From JAHEDT01 sp963825615 (GTDB lineage: Bacteria > Desulfobacterota > Desulfuromonadia > Desulfuromonadales > BM103), in contig CAWGTV010000008.1 of NCBI GenBank assembly GCA_963825615.1, positions 62,001 to 126,000 of the forward strand: 64,000 bases of DNA. The letters run 5' to 3'. Positions 1 to 7,678 of this stretch are shown here, in pieces. The first letter of the stretch is position 1; each line of letters starts with the position of its first letter. Position numbers and translations under genes: made by a program. A model generated the notes under the pieces. The model was not told the origin of the DNA. It was given only the letters and a program-made list of their open reading frames with translations, and did not search any database.

Positions 1-449
1 GTGCGACTCGGCCCGGTGATATAGGCAAGGTAGTTGCGCGGGGCACGCTCGTGAAAACCGCGCAGATAGGGAACGGCAGCCAGGCTGTCAGCCAGGATTT
101 TGCCGGGATCGAGCAGGGCAAAGTGCCGCTCCGGCAGGGTCGTGGTCAAACGCAACGCCTCGGCGGTACTGTCGAGCACCAGGGTGCCCGTATCCGCCAG
201 GGCGAAATTGGCGCCGGTGACGCCAGCGCTGGCGGCAGGGCCTTGTTCCCGCCAGGAGTCCTTGACCAGCGCGACTCCATCCGCTTCCAGGGCCGCCGCA
301 AGTCCAGCCCGCTGCAAGCTCGGCTGGGCGGGCAACAGAACCGCACCGGTCACGTGCGCAGCGATATAAGCAGCCGCTTCACCAACATTGGCAACCTCGG
401 CAACCTGGCCACCGACCTTCTTTAACGCCTCGACAAACTGATTTAACAT
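1..449 (-). CDS. lutC: LutC/YkgG-type LUD domain protein, lactate utilisation (partial)
   Basis: Only the first 149 codons lie in the window; the gene runs off the left edge. Read from the ATG at 449, the protein has the LUD-domain pattern: GVTGANFALADTGTLVL near residues 77-93, then a Leu-Pro-x-x-His segment, and YLAYITGPSRT at the cut end. LUD proteins of this size (LutC/YkgG) are partners of the LutA/LutB iron-sulfur subunits that oxidise L-lactate to pyruvate in the cytoplasm; the partners would lie outside the window. The gene is divergent from the ketone-body operon. It has its own TTGACA/TAATAA promoter with an LldR-like operator directly after the -10 box, which strengthens the lactate assignment. 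The family call is firm; the substrate is inferred. Confidence 0.85.
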   Translation of the reverse strand, partial: MLNQFVEALKKVGGQVAEVANVGEAAAYIAAHVTGAVLLPAQPSLQRAGLAAALEADGVALVKDSWREQGPAASAGVTGANFALADTGTLVLDSTAEALRLTTTLPERHFALLDPGKILADSLAAVPYLRGFHERAPRNYLAYITGPSR

Positions 450-470
450 GGCACCACCTTGTAATACCTA

Positions 471-489
471 AAATTGGTCTTACCAATTT
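471..489. promoter_or_regulatory. LldR/FadR-type operator upstream of lutC
   Basis: AAATTGGT-CTT-ACCAATTT is a perfect 8-3-8 palindrome. It overlaps the last base pairs of the lutC -10 box and extends to about 22 bp before the lutC ATG. Its core matches operators at 5811-5825 and 14692-14706 and resembles known operators of the GntR-family lactate and pyruvate regulators LldR and PdhR. Likely ligand of the regulator encoded at 13944-14672. Confidence 0.8.
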
Positions 490-516
490 ATTACCCCATG
501 TTCTCTCCCATGTCAA
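488..516 (-). promoter_or_regulatory. Sigma-70 promoter of lutC
   Basis: On the minus strand, TTGACA (516-511) and TAATAA (493-488) are separated by exactly 17 bp. The transcription start would fall inside the palindrome 471-489, the expected geometry for repression by a protein bound there. Confidence 0.75.
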
Positions 517-583
517 GACAGAGATAAAACAGTGTCTCCTGATTAGCTTATAACTTCGCAATTCGATTCACTAATGCATCATT

Positions 584-659
584 TGAGTCATTTATGATTC
601 AATAGACAATGCCGGCTTTCGCGTTACACTAGACAATGCAACCCTGAATCGTTGATTCA
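584..659. promoter_or_regulatory. Candidate upstream activator sites for the sigma-54 promoter
   Basis: TGAATC-GTT-GATTCA at 645-659 is a perfect palindrome, and TGAGTC-ATTTAT-GATTCA at 584-601 is a related imperfect dyad with wider spacing. They lie about 75-150 bp upstream of the -24/-12 promoter at 732-746, the usual position for enhancer sites of sigma-54 activators. Binding by the activator at 4337-5680 is an inference. Confidence 0.4.
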
Positions 660-731
660 TTTTTGCATCGAAAACCAGCTCCATTTTTTTCAAGAAGGCC
701 GCAAGACATCAAGATTACAGAACTATTTTCT

Positions 732-746
732 TGGCATGCGCCTTGC
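732..746 (+). promoter_or_regulatory. Sigma-54 (-24/-12) promoter of the ketone-body operon
   Basis: TGGCATG-CGCC-TTGC matches the RpoN consensus TGGCACG-N4-TTGC at all but one position, with the required GG-N10-GC spacing (GG at 733-734, GC at 745-746). It lies 51 bp before the thiolase ATG. The operon's last gene encodes a sigma-54-dependent activator, which supports the call. Confidence 0.8.
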
Positions 747-797
747 GACTAGACGACTAGGCAGCAACGCTCCCAAAGCCTTTACAGGAGACTCAGC

Positions 798-1974
798 ATG
801 AATGACGTTTATATTGTTGAAGCCAGGCGCACACCGTTTGGCTCTTTCGGCGGGGTTCTCAGCGATATTCCGGCTCACGATCTGGCCAGCCAGGTGATCC
901 GCGACCTGCTGCGCAGGCAAAACCTGCCAGCTGAGGCGGTCGACGAAGTGATCATCGGCCAGGTCCTCCAGGGGGGCTGCGGCCAGGCTCCGGCACGCCA
1001 GGCGATGCGCAAGGCCGGCCTGCCGGACACGGTGCACGCCATGACCATCAACAAGGTCTGCGGCAGCGGCCTCAAGGCCATCATGCTGGCGGCGGATGCC
1101 ATCCGTCTCGACGATGCGGCCATCGTGGTCGCCGGCGGCATGGAGAACATGTCGCTTGCCCCCTACCTGGTCCCCAACGGCCGCTTCGGTTACCGCCTCG
1201 GCAACGGCCAGCTGCTCGACCTGATGATCCAGGATGGCCTGCAGGACCCGTACAGCGGCCGCCACATGGGTGACATCACCGAGACCTGGGTCAGCCGGCA
1301 CGGCCTGACGCGCGCAGAGCAGGACGAATACGCCGCCCGCTCCTACCGCCTCGCCCAGGCCGCAGTTGCTGCCGGAACTTTTGTCGACGAACTGACCCCG
1401 GTCATCAAGAGCAGCCGCAAGGGTGACGTGACCATCGATCAGGACGAAGAACCGGGACGCGGCAACATCGACAAGCTGCCCGGACTGCGTCCTGCTTTCA
1501 ACAAAGAAGGGACGATTACCGCCGGCAACGCCTCCACCATCAACGACGGTGCGTCACTGGCCCTGGTCTGCTCCGGGGAAGCCATGCAAAAGCACAACCT
1601 GAAACCGATCGCCCGCCTGGTCGCCTCGGCAACCAACAGCATCGCTCCGGACGATTTCGCCGAAGCGCCGGTCGGCGCCATCAGCCGCGCCGTCAAGCGC
1701 GCCGGGCTGACGCTCGCCTGATATCGACCTGTTCGAGATCAATGAAGCTTTTGCCGCCGTGCCGCTGGTCGCCAGTCGTGAACTTGGCATCGCTATTGAC
1801 AAAATCAATGTCAATGGCGGCGCGGTCGCCATCGGTCACCCGATCGGCGCGAGCGGGGCGCGCCTTGCCACAACCCTGATCCGCGAGTTGCAAGTCCGCA
1901 AGCAGCGCTACGGCGTCGCCAGCCTCTGCATCGGCGGCGGCGAAGCGGTTGCGGCCGTATTCGAACGTTGTTGA
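798..1974 (+). CDS. Acetyl-CoA acetyltransferase (thiolase), +1 frameshift
   Basis: Thiolase that interconverts acetoacetyl-CoA and two acetyl-CoA. The nucleophile Cys88 sits in NKVCGSGLK. The C-terminal active-site elements GHPIGASGAR and CIGGGEA are present, but in the next frame. A single extra T at 1719 produces a TGA after 307 codons; without it the protein reads GLTLADIDLFEINEAFAA smoothly and has about 391 residues, the family's normal length. The start ATG follows an AGGAGA ribosome site. The gene is first of an operon with a CoA-transferase and a 3-hydroxybutyrate dehydrogenase, so the likely role is thiolytic cleavage of acetoacetyl-CoA in ketone-body use. The frameshift is probably a sequencing insertion, since other genes in the window show the same defect; a real null allele cannot be excluded. 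Confidence 0.88.
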
Positions 1975-2015
1975 ACCCAACACACAGCCAGAGCAACTTC
2001 CAAGGAGGGTCTCTG

Positions 2016-3377
2016 ATGAAACCGATTTACACTGACGCGGCACAAGCCCTTGGCGACCTGGTCGCCGATGGCATGACCATCGCTGCAGGCGGCTTCGGCC
2101 TCTGCGGCATCCCGGAAAAACTGATCCTGGCCCTGCGCGATTCAGGCGCCAAGCAGCTGACCCTGGTCAGCAACAACGCCGGGGTTGACGATTTCGGCCT
2201 CGGCCTGCTGTTGCAAACCCGGCAAATCCGCAAGATGATCTCCTCCTACGTGGGTGAGAACGCCCTGTTCGAAAAGCAGTTCCTCGACGGCGAGCTCGAG
2301 CTGGAGCTGACCCCGCAGGGCACCCTGGCCGAGAAACTGCGCGCCGGCGGCGCCGGCATCCCCGGCTTCTTCACCCGCACCGGCTACGGCACCCTGCTGA
2401 GCGAAAACAAGGAGACCCGCGCGTTCAACGGGGTCAACTATGTCCTCGAAGAGAGCATCCGCGCCGACCTGGCGATCGTCAAAGCCTGGAAAGCCGACAA
2501 GGCGGGCAATCTCATCATGAACAAGACAGCCAACAACTTCAACGTGGCCTGCGCCAAGGCCGGGCGCGTCACCGTTGCCGAGGTCGAGGAAATCGTCGAG
2601 ATCGGCGCCCTGGACCCACACCAGATCCACGTCCCCGGCGTTTATGTCGACCGCCTGGTGCTCGGCTCCGGCTATGAGAAACCGATCGAGCAGCGCACCG
2701 TGTCGAGCGCCGGCATCTCCGCCAAGGGGTTCAACCCGCAGCGCGAATGGATGGCCAAACGTGTCGCCCAGGAACTCTCCGACGGCGCCTACGTCAATTT
2801 CGGCATCGGCATGCCGACGCTGGTCGCCAACTTCATTCCGGCAGGGATTCAGATCACCCTGCAGTCGGAGAACGGCCTGCTCGGCATCGGGCCATTCCCG
2901 ACCGACGACCAGGTCGATGCCGACCTGATCAATGCCGGCAAGCAGACCATTACCGCCCTGCCCGGCGCCAGTTACTTCGACTCTTCGGAATCTTTCGCCA
3001 TGATCCGCGGCGGGCACATCGACCTGTCGGTGCTCGGTGGCATGCAGGTCAGCAGGACTGGTGACCTGGCCAACTGGATGATCCCCGGTAAAATGGTCAA
3101 GGGCCCTGGCGGCGCCATGGACCTGGTCTCCGGCGTCAAGAAGGTCGTGGTCATGATGGAGCATTGCGCCAAGGACGGCACGCCGAAGATCCTCGACCAG
3201 TGCGACCTGCCGATCACCGGTCAACAGGTCGTCGACCTGCTGGTCACCGACAAGGCGGTCTTCACGGTCGACGCCGAAGGCGGCCTGACCTTGACCGAGA
3301 TTTCGCCGTTCTCGAACCTCGACGATGTGCGCGCGACCACCGGCTGCGAGTTCCAGGTCGCATTGGCGCACAAATAA
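2016..3377 (+). CDS. 3-oxoacid CoA-transferase, fused A and B subunits (SCOT-like)
   Basis: Transfers CoA from succinyl-CoA to acetoacetate or a similar acid. The 453-residue product joins both subunits: an A domain to about residue 225 (with GGFGLCGIPE near 25-34) and a B domain from about 245 (FGIGMPTLV near 262-270). The catalytic glutamate is Glu285 in SENGLLG. The ATG at 2016 is preferred because a strong AAGGAGG lies 8 bp before it; the frame stays open back to 1968 but that extension has no ribosome site. Bacteria usually encode A and B separately, while the fusion resembles mitochondrial SCOT. Between a thiolase and a hydroxybutyrate dehydrogenase it most likely activates acetoacetate; use on acetate with succinyl-CoA, common in acetate-oxidising relatives, is an alternative. 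Confidence 0.9.
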   Translation: MKPIYTDAAQALGDLVADGMTIAAGGFGLCGIPEKLILALRDSGAKQLTLVSNNAGVDDFGLGLLLQTRQIRKMISSYVGENALFEKQFLDGELELELTPQGTLAEKLRAGGAGIPGFFTRTGYGTLLSENKETRAFNGVNYVLEESIRADLAIVKAWKADKAGNLIMNKTANNFNVACAKAGRVTVAEVEEIVEIGALDPHQIHVPGVYVDRLVLGSGYEKPIEQRTVSSAGISAKGFNPQREWMAKRVAQELSDGAYVNFGIGMPTLVANFIPAGIQITLQSENGLLGIGPFPTDDQVDADLINAGKQTITALPGASYFDSSESFAMIRGGHIDLSVLGGMQVSRTGDLANWMIPGKMVKGPGGAMDLVSGVKKVVVMMEHCAKDGTPKILDQCDLPITGQQVVDLLVTDKAVFTVDAEGGLTLTEISPFSNLDDVRATTGCEFQVALAHK

Positions 3378-3382
3378 AATTA

Positions 3383-3478
3383 GCGCAAAGACGCCAAGCG
3401 GAAGGAAAGACACAAAAATCATGACTTTTTGAATAAAACCGTTTTCCTGGGCGCCTTGCTTTATCTCTCTGCACCTTG
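3383..3478. repeat. Possible dispersed intergenic repeat (CGCAAAGACGCCAAG type)
   Basis: The gap between the CoA-transferase and bdh holds GCGCAAAGACGCCAAG at its left side and a loosely complementary GGGCGCCTTGC further right. A similar CGCAAAG...CTTTGCG pair occurs at 23851-23942. There is no coding potential. Whether this is a genomic repeat family cannot be told from one window. Confidence 0.3.
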
Positions 3479-3562
3479 AGTGAGCGCCAGCGAACGGGCG
3501 TTAAAAATTCTTTTAAGCAAGCTCGATCATCACAGATTTCATCACCTGCAGGAGGAGAAACC

Positions 3563-4322
3563 ATGTCACAGAGAGTTGCTGTTGTCACCGGCGCCGCCAG
3601 CGGCATCGGTCTGGCCGTTGCCGAAGCGCTGGCCGGCGCGAGCTATCAGGGTGGTCATGGCCGACGTCAATGCGGAAGCGGGAAAGCGTGAGGCCGACCG
3701 ACTGGGTGCTCACTTCGTGCATGCCGACCTCACCGATCGCGCCGCGTGCAAGGCCTTGATCGACGCCGCAGTGGCCAGATTCGGTGCTGTTGATGTGCTG
3801 GTCAACAATGCCGGCATCCAGCATGTCAGCCCGGTGGAGGATTTCCCGGAAGACAAGTGGGACTTCATGATCCGCCTGATGCTGACCGCGCCCTTCCTGC
3901 TCACCAAGTACGCCTGGCCGCACATGAAGGCGGCCGGCTGGGGCCGGGTCATCAACATCAGCTCGGTGCACGGCCTGCGCGCCAGCGAGTTCAAGTCGGC
4001 CTACATCAGTGCCAAGCACGGCATCATGGGGCTGACCAAAACCACGGCGCTCGAGGGCGGCCCCCACGGCATCACGGTCAACGCCATCTGCCCGGCCTAC
4101 GTGCGCACGCCGCTGGTCGACAACCAGATCGACGCCCAGGCGGCCACCCACGGCATTCCGCGCGAAGAGGTCATCGGCAGCATCATGCTCAAGAAGGCAG
4201 CCATCAAGAGGATGATCGAACCGAGCGAGATCGGCGCTGCGGTGCTCTACATCTGTTCCGATGCAGCCGGCTGCATGACCGGCACCGACTTCACCATCGA
4301 CTGCGGCTGGACGGCCTGTTAA
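3563..4322 (+). CDS. 3-hydroxybutyrate dehydrogenase, SDR family, +1 frameshift
   Basis: Short-chain dehydrogenase that oxidises 3-hydroxybutyrate to acetoacetate with NAD. The N-terminal TGAASGIG cofactor motif is in one frame and the rest in the next, because of an extra G in the GGG run at 3649-3651. With it removed the protein is about 252 residues and reads ALAGASYQVVMADVNAE. The catalytic Ser-Tyr-Lys set is visible in NISSVHG and YISAKHG, along with NNAG and the AICPAYVRTPLV loop. The ATG at 3563 follows GGAGGAGA. It feeds acetoacetate to the CoA-transferase and thiolase upstream, completing the pathway to acetyl-CoA. The specific substrate is inferred from context. The frameshift is probably a sequence error. 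Confidence 0.85.
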
Positions 4323-4336
4323 ATGGGGAGAGCCTA

Positions 4337-5680
4337 TTGACGCTGACATCCGATCTCGACAAAGAACTCCTCGAACTGGTTTTCGACCATGTCGACAACG
4401 GCATCTACCTGGTGGACGGCCAGGGGGTGACGATCCGCGTCAACCGAACCTTCGAAGAGATGTCCGGTTTCAGCAACGCCGAACTGGCGGGGCGCAACCT
4501 TGCCGATCTGGTCGGCCCGGACAATTACTTTACCGGGTCGGCCAGCCTGCTCGTGCTGGAGCGCAAGGTTCCGGTCACCGTCACCTACTCCACCAAAAGC
4601 GGTCGCAAGCTGCTGGTCAAGGGAAAGCCGCTGTTCGACCGCAAGGGCAACATCCGCTACATCATCAACACCATCTGGGACCTCACCTTCGTTCAGTACA
4701 ACAAGCCCATCGACGCCGACACGGCCCGCAGCCAGATGCTCATCGAAGAGGACATCATCACCTCGTCGGAACGCATGACCAACATCATCGACCTGGCCGT
4801 GCGCGTCGCCAAAACCGATTCAACCATCCTGCTCTCCGGTGAATCCGGGGTCGGCAAGGGGCTGCTGGCCAAACTCGTGCATCGTGCCAGCGAGCGCAAG
4901 CAGCACCCGCTGCTGCAGATCAACTGCGCAGCCATCCCGGAGACCCTGCTCGAGGCCGAGCTGTTCGGCTACGAAGCCGGCGCCTTTACCGGGGCCGACC
5001 GCAAAGGTAAAGAGGGGCTGCTGCAGCACGCCGACGGCGGCACCCTGTTCCTCGATGAAATCGGCGATCTGCCTTTGCACCTGCAGGCCAAGCTGCTCAA
5101 CGTACTGCAGGAGCAGACGTTTCTGAAAATCGGCGGGCGCGAACCGCAGCACGTCAATGTCCGGCTGATCGTGGCGTCCAACCGCGACCTGGCCGCCCTG
5201 GTGGCCACCGGCGGGTTCCGCGAAGACCTCTACTACCGGCTCAACGTCGTGCCCATCCACCTGCCGCCATTGCGCGAGCGGCGCGAAGACATCCCCCTGT
5301 TGATCGATTACTTCACCGACCACTACAACCGCAAATACCACAGTTACAAGAAGATCAGCCCGCGCGTCCTGCAGCAGATGAGCATGCTCCCCTGGAAGGG
5401 CAATATCAGGGAGCTGGAAAATACCGTGGAGCGCCTGGTGGTGACCTCGCGCAGCAATGTCATCGACAACCTTGATCCCCAGGGTTCCAACTCACTCAAA
5501 GATGGCAGCGCGCCACGCCGGCTGCAGGACCTTATGCTGGCCTATGAGCATGAGATCCTGCTCAACGCCGTCCAGCGCCTGGGAACCACCCGCAAGGTCG
5601 CTAAAGCCCTCGGCATCAGCCAGGCCACCGCGGCGCGCAAGCTCAAGGAGCTGCGGCAGCATTTCGGCAGACAGAAATAG
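4337..5680 (+). CDS. PAS domain sigma-54-dependent transcriptional activator
   Basis: Enhancer-binding protein of 447 residues. It has a PAS sensor domain (about 15-120), an AAA+ domain with Walker A GESGVGKG at 168-175 and the sigma-54 contact motif GAFTGA at 215-220, and a Fis-type helix-turn-helix at about 410-445 (GTTRKVAKALGISQATAARKL). The start is TTG at 4337 behind GGGGAG; the open frame reaches much further upstream, but only as a shadow of bdh. It lies 14 bp after the bdh stop, so it is the last gene of the operon. The operon's sigma-54 promoter at 732-746 makes it the probable activator, responding through PAS to a small metabolite or redox cue. The effector is unknown. Confidence 0.9.
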   Translation: MTLTSDLDKELLELVFDHVDNGIYLVDGQGVTIRVNRTFEEMSGFSNAELAGRNLADLVGPDNYFTGSASLLVLERKVPVTVTYSTKSGRKLLVKGKPLFDRKGNIRYIINTIWDLTFVQYNKPIDADTARSQMLIEEDIITSSERMTNIIDLAVRVAKTDSTILLSGESGVGKGLLAKLVHRASERKQHPLLQINCAAIPETLLEAELFGYEAGAFTGADRKGKEGLLQHADGGTLFLDEIGDLPLHLQAKLLNVLQEQTFLKIGGREPQHVNVRLIVASNRDLAALVATGGFREDLYYRLNVVPIHLPPLRERREDIPLLIDYFTDHYNRKYHSYKKISPRVLQQMSMLPWKGNIRELENTVERLVVTSRSNVIDNLDPQGSNSLKDGSAPRRLQDLMLAYEHEILLNAVQRLGTTRKVAKALGISQATAARKLKELRQHFGRQK

Positions 5681-5773
5681 CGGTTTACGGCAAGAAAGGT
5701 CTCCGGATCACTTGCAAAAAGACGATCTGGTGATAGGGATAAAGAAAAAAGTGCAAACAGCGTTTGTTTTTCC

Positions 5774-5802
5774 TTGACGATAAAACTGACCTGAATTATG
5801 GT
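5774..5802 (+). promoter_or_regulatory. Sigma-70 promoter of the dctP operon
   Basis: TTGACG (5774-5779) and TATGGT (5797-5802) are 17 bp apart. The operator 5811-5825 follows immediately, so the transcription start would lie at its edge, the same arrangement as at lutC. Confidence 0.65.
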
Positions 5803-5810
5803 TTGAGACA

Positions 5811-5825
5811 ATTGGTCATACCATT
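5811..5825. promoter_or_regulatory. LldR/FadR-type operator upstream of dctP
   Basis: ATTGGT-CAT-ACCATT is a near-perfect dyad (one mismatch) of the same form as 473-487 and 14692-14706. A further half-site ATTGGTCTT follows at 5827-5835, which could give a second contact. Likely bound by the regulator at 13944-14672. Confidence 0.7.
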
Positions 5826-5907
5826 TATTGGTCTTGTCGTCTAAGCGGGTCGAGGGGTTAACTCCCTGAACCTATTCTATTCACACCCAAACAAATGAGG
5901 AGGCAAC

Positions 5908-7071
5908 ATGTACAAACAGATCAAAATGTTGGTCGGCTTACTCGTCGTGGCAAGCTTGGTGCTGGCACCTTCAGCCTTTGCTGCCGCCAAGCGTGAAAAG
6001 TTCGGCGCTGACAAGCGCCACGATGAAGTCAAAAAAGAGCTGCGCACCATCAAGCCTTCGAAAGAGGAATTCAAGTGGAAGATGGTCATGCCCTGGTCCA
6101 AGGGCCTGCTGTTCTACGATATGGCGCAGCATTTCGCTGACTCCGTAGCCCTTGCCTCGGGCGGCCGTCTCGAAATCAAGCTCTTCTCGGCCGGCGAGCT
6201 GGTCGGCGCCATGGAAAGCTTCGACGCCGTCAGCAAAGGCTCCGCAGAAGTCGGCCATGACTGGCCCGGCTACTGGAAAGGCAAGAACGAGAACTTCGTC
6301 TCCTTCGCCTCGGTCCCCTTCGGCCTCGACACCGAAGGCTACAACATCTGGCTGTACGAGCGCGGCGGCCTCGAGCAGATGCAGGAACTCTACGGCCGCT
6401 ACAACCTGTTCGCCCTGCCGGGCGGCAACGGCGGCCAGGAGATGGGCTTCTTCTCCAACAAGAAAGCCTCCAAGATGGCCGACTTCAAAGGGATGCGCGT
6501 GCGTACCCCCGGCTGGTACATGGACATCATGAACTCGCTCGGCGCCTCGGTCACCCCGCTGCCGGGCGGTGAAGTCTACCTGGCCCTCGAGCGCGGCGTC
6601 ATCGATGCCGCCGAATTCAGCTCCCCCGCCATCAACTACCCGATGGGCTTCGACGAAATCACCAAGTACGTCATCGAGCCGGGCGTCCATCAGCCCTCGG
6701 TGCAGTGCGCCCTCTTCTTCAACAAGGATGCCTACAACAAGCTGCCCGACGACCTGAAGTGGATCATCGACATCGCCGCCAAGGAAACCCAGCTGTGGTC
6801 GACCGCCTGGCAGGAGAACCTGAACATCGAGGCGATCAAGAAGTTCAAGGAGAAGGTCGAGTTCGTGCAGATGGACGATGAAGCGATCACCGCCTTCGCC
6901 AAGCGCACCAAGGAGTACCTTGACGAGCTCAAGGCCAAGCAGCCCGACGTCAAGAAGACCCTCGATTCACAGGAACAGTTCAAGCAAGACTTCGCGCAGT
7001 GGCGTGAAATCCGCAGCGGGCTGACCCCGTGGCCGATTGACGACTTTATCAACGGCAAGCGCACCCAGTAA
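5908..7071 (+). CDS. dctP: TRAP transporter periplasmic solute-binding protein DctP
   Basis: Periplasmic binding subunit of a TRAP transporter, 387 residues. Residues 1-25 form a typical Sec signal peptide ending AFAAA. The mature part has the DctP fold signature: LFSAGELVGAMESFDAVSKGSAEVG, a GMRVRTPGWYMDIMNSLGA segment containing the conserved arginine for the carboxylate, and PLPGGEVYLALERGVIDAAE. The ribosome site GAGGAGG precedes the ATG. The GGEVYLALERGVIDA region with the following FSSPAINYPMGF resembles binding proteins for 2-keto acids and lactate. Together with the LldR-like operator and the downstream GlcD/GlcF enzyme, this makes lactate or another 2-hydroxyacid the likely substrate. 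The family is certain; the substrate is inferred. Confidence 0.9.
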   Translation: MYKQIKMLVGLLVVASLVLAPSAFAAAKREKFGADKRHDEVKKELRTIKPSKEEFKWKMVMPWSKGLLFYDMAQHFADSVALASGGRLEIKLFSAGELVGAMESFDAVSKGSAEVGHDWPGYWKGKNENFVSFASVPFGLDTEGYNIWLYERGGLEQMQELYGRYNLFALPGGNGGQEMGFFSNKKASKMADFKGMRVRTPGWYMDIMNSLGASVTPLPGGEVYLALERGVIDAAEFSSPAINYPMGFDEITKYVIEPGVHQPSVQCALFFNKDAYNKLPDDLKWIIDIAAKETQLWSTAWQENLNIEAIKKFKEKVEFVQMDDEAITAFAKRTKEYLDELKAKQPDVKKTLDSQEQFKQDFAQWREIRSGLTPWPIDDFINGKRTQ

Positions 7072-7083
7072 TCCCGTACAACC

Positions 7084-7117
7084 GCGGCGAGGGGCTCAGT
7101 GCCCCTCGCCGCCTTTT
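7084..7117 (+). terminator. Hairpin with T-run between dctP and dctQ (attenuator)
   Basis: GCGGCGAGGGGC (7084-7095) pairs with GCCCCTCGCCGC (7101-7112) around a TCAGT loop and is followed by CTTTT. The hairpin lies inside the operon, so it probably causes partial termination or stabilises the dctP message, giving more binding protein than membrane subunits. Confidence 0.75.
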
Positions 7118-7153
7118 ACTTTCAAGCATCGCGTTACAGCAAAGAGGCTCCCC

Positions 7154-7651
7154 ATGCAAATCATTTCGCAGTCGATCGACGCTCTGAATGAAAAAATCGG
7201 CGTCTACAGTTCTTACCTTGTTCTCCCCCTGGTCGGCGTCGTCGTTTACGAGGTCTTCATGCGTTATGTGTTTGACGCCCCGACCTCCTGGGGGTTCGAG
7301 ATGACGACGTTTCTTTACGGCGTCCACTTCATGCTGGCACTGGCTTATGCGCACAAGCATGACGGGCATGTCTCCATCGATGTTTTCGAGGCCAGATTCC
7401 CGGTCAAGGTGCGGACCAAGCTGCGCATCATCTCCAACCTGGTGATCTTCATCCCGACCATCGGTCTTTTGACCATCTGGTCGATCAAGTATGCCATCAC
7501 CTCATGGGGATTCTGGGAGCGCGCCTCGTCATCCTGGGCCCCGGCCATTTATCCATACAAGACCCTGATGGCGATCGGCTTCGTCCTGCTGTTTCTGCAG
7601 GGCATTGCCAAGCTGATTCAGGATTTTGGCGCTCTGCGCAACAACGACTAA
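7154..7651 (+). CDS. dctQ: TRAP transporter small permease DctQ
   Basis: Four-helix membrane subunit of the TRAP transporter, 165 residues. Hydrophobic stretches appear at about 20-40 (YLVLPLVGVVVYEVFMRYVF), 52-68, 95-115 and 135-155. The sequence YEVFMRYVFDAPTSWGFEM is the classic DctQ pattern at the end of helix 1. The ATG at 7154 is chosen because upstream codons run through the dctP/dctQ terminator hairpin; the open frame to 7037 is therefore not all coding. The ribosome site is weak (AAAGAGG, spacing 6). The partner DctM follows after 27 bp. Confidence 0.88.
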   Translation: MQIISQSIDALNEKIGVYSSYLVLPLVGVVVYEVFMRYVFDAPTSWGFEMTTFLYGVHFMLALAYAHKHDGHVSIDVFEARFPVKVRTKLRIISNLVIFIPTIGLLTIWSIKYAITSWGFWERASSSWAPAIYPYKTLMAIGFVLLFLQGIAKLIQDFGALRNND

Positions 7652-7678
7652 CCGCTCGACTCCCGGAGATACGCTATT

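Noticed and set aside
2142..3422. 426-residue open frame on the minus strand
   Set aside because: Antisense shadow of the CoA-transferase gene; His/Gly/Val-rich low-complexity translation typical of GC-rich complements.
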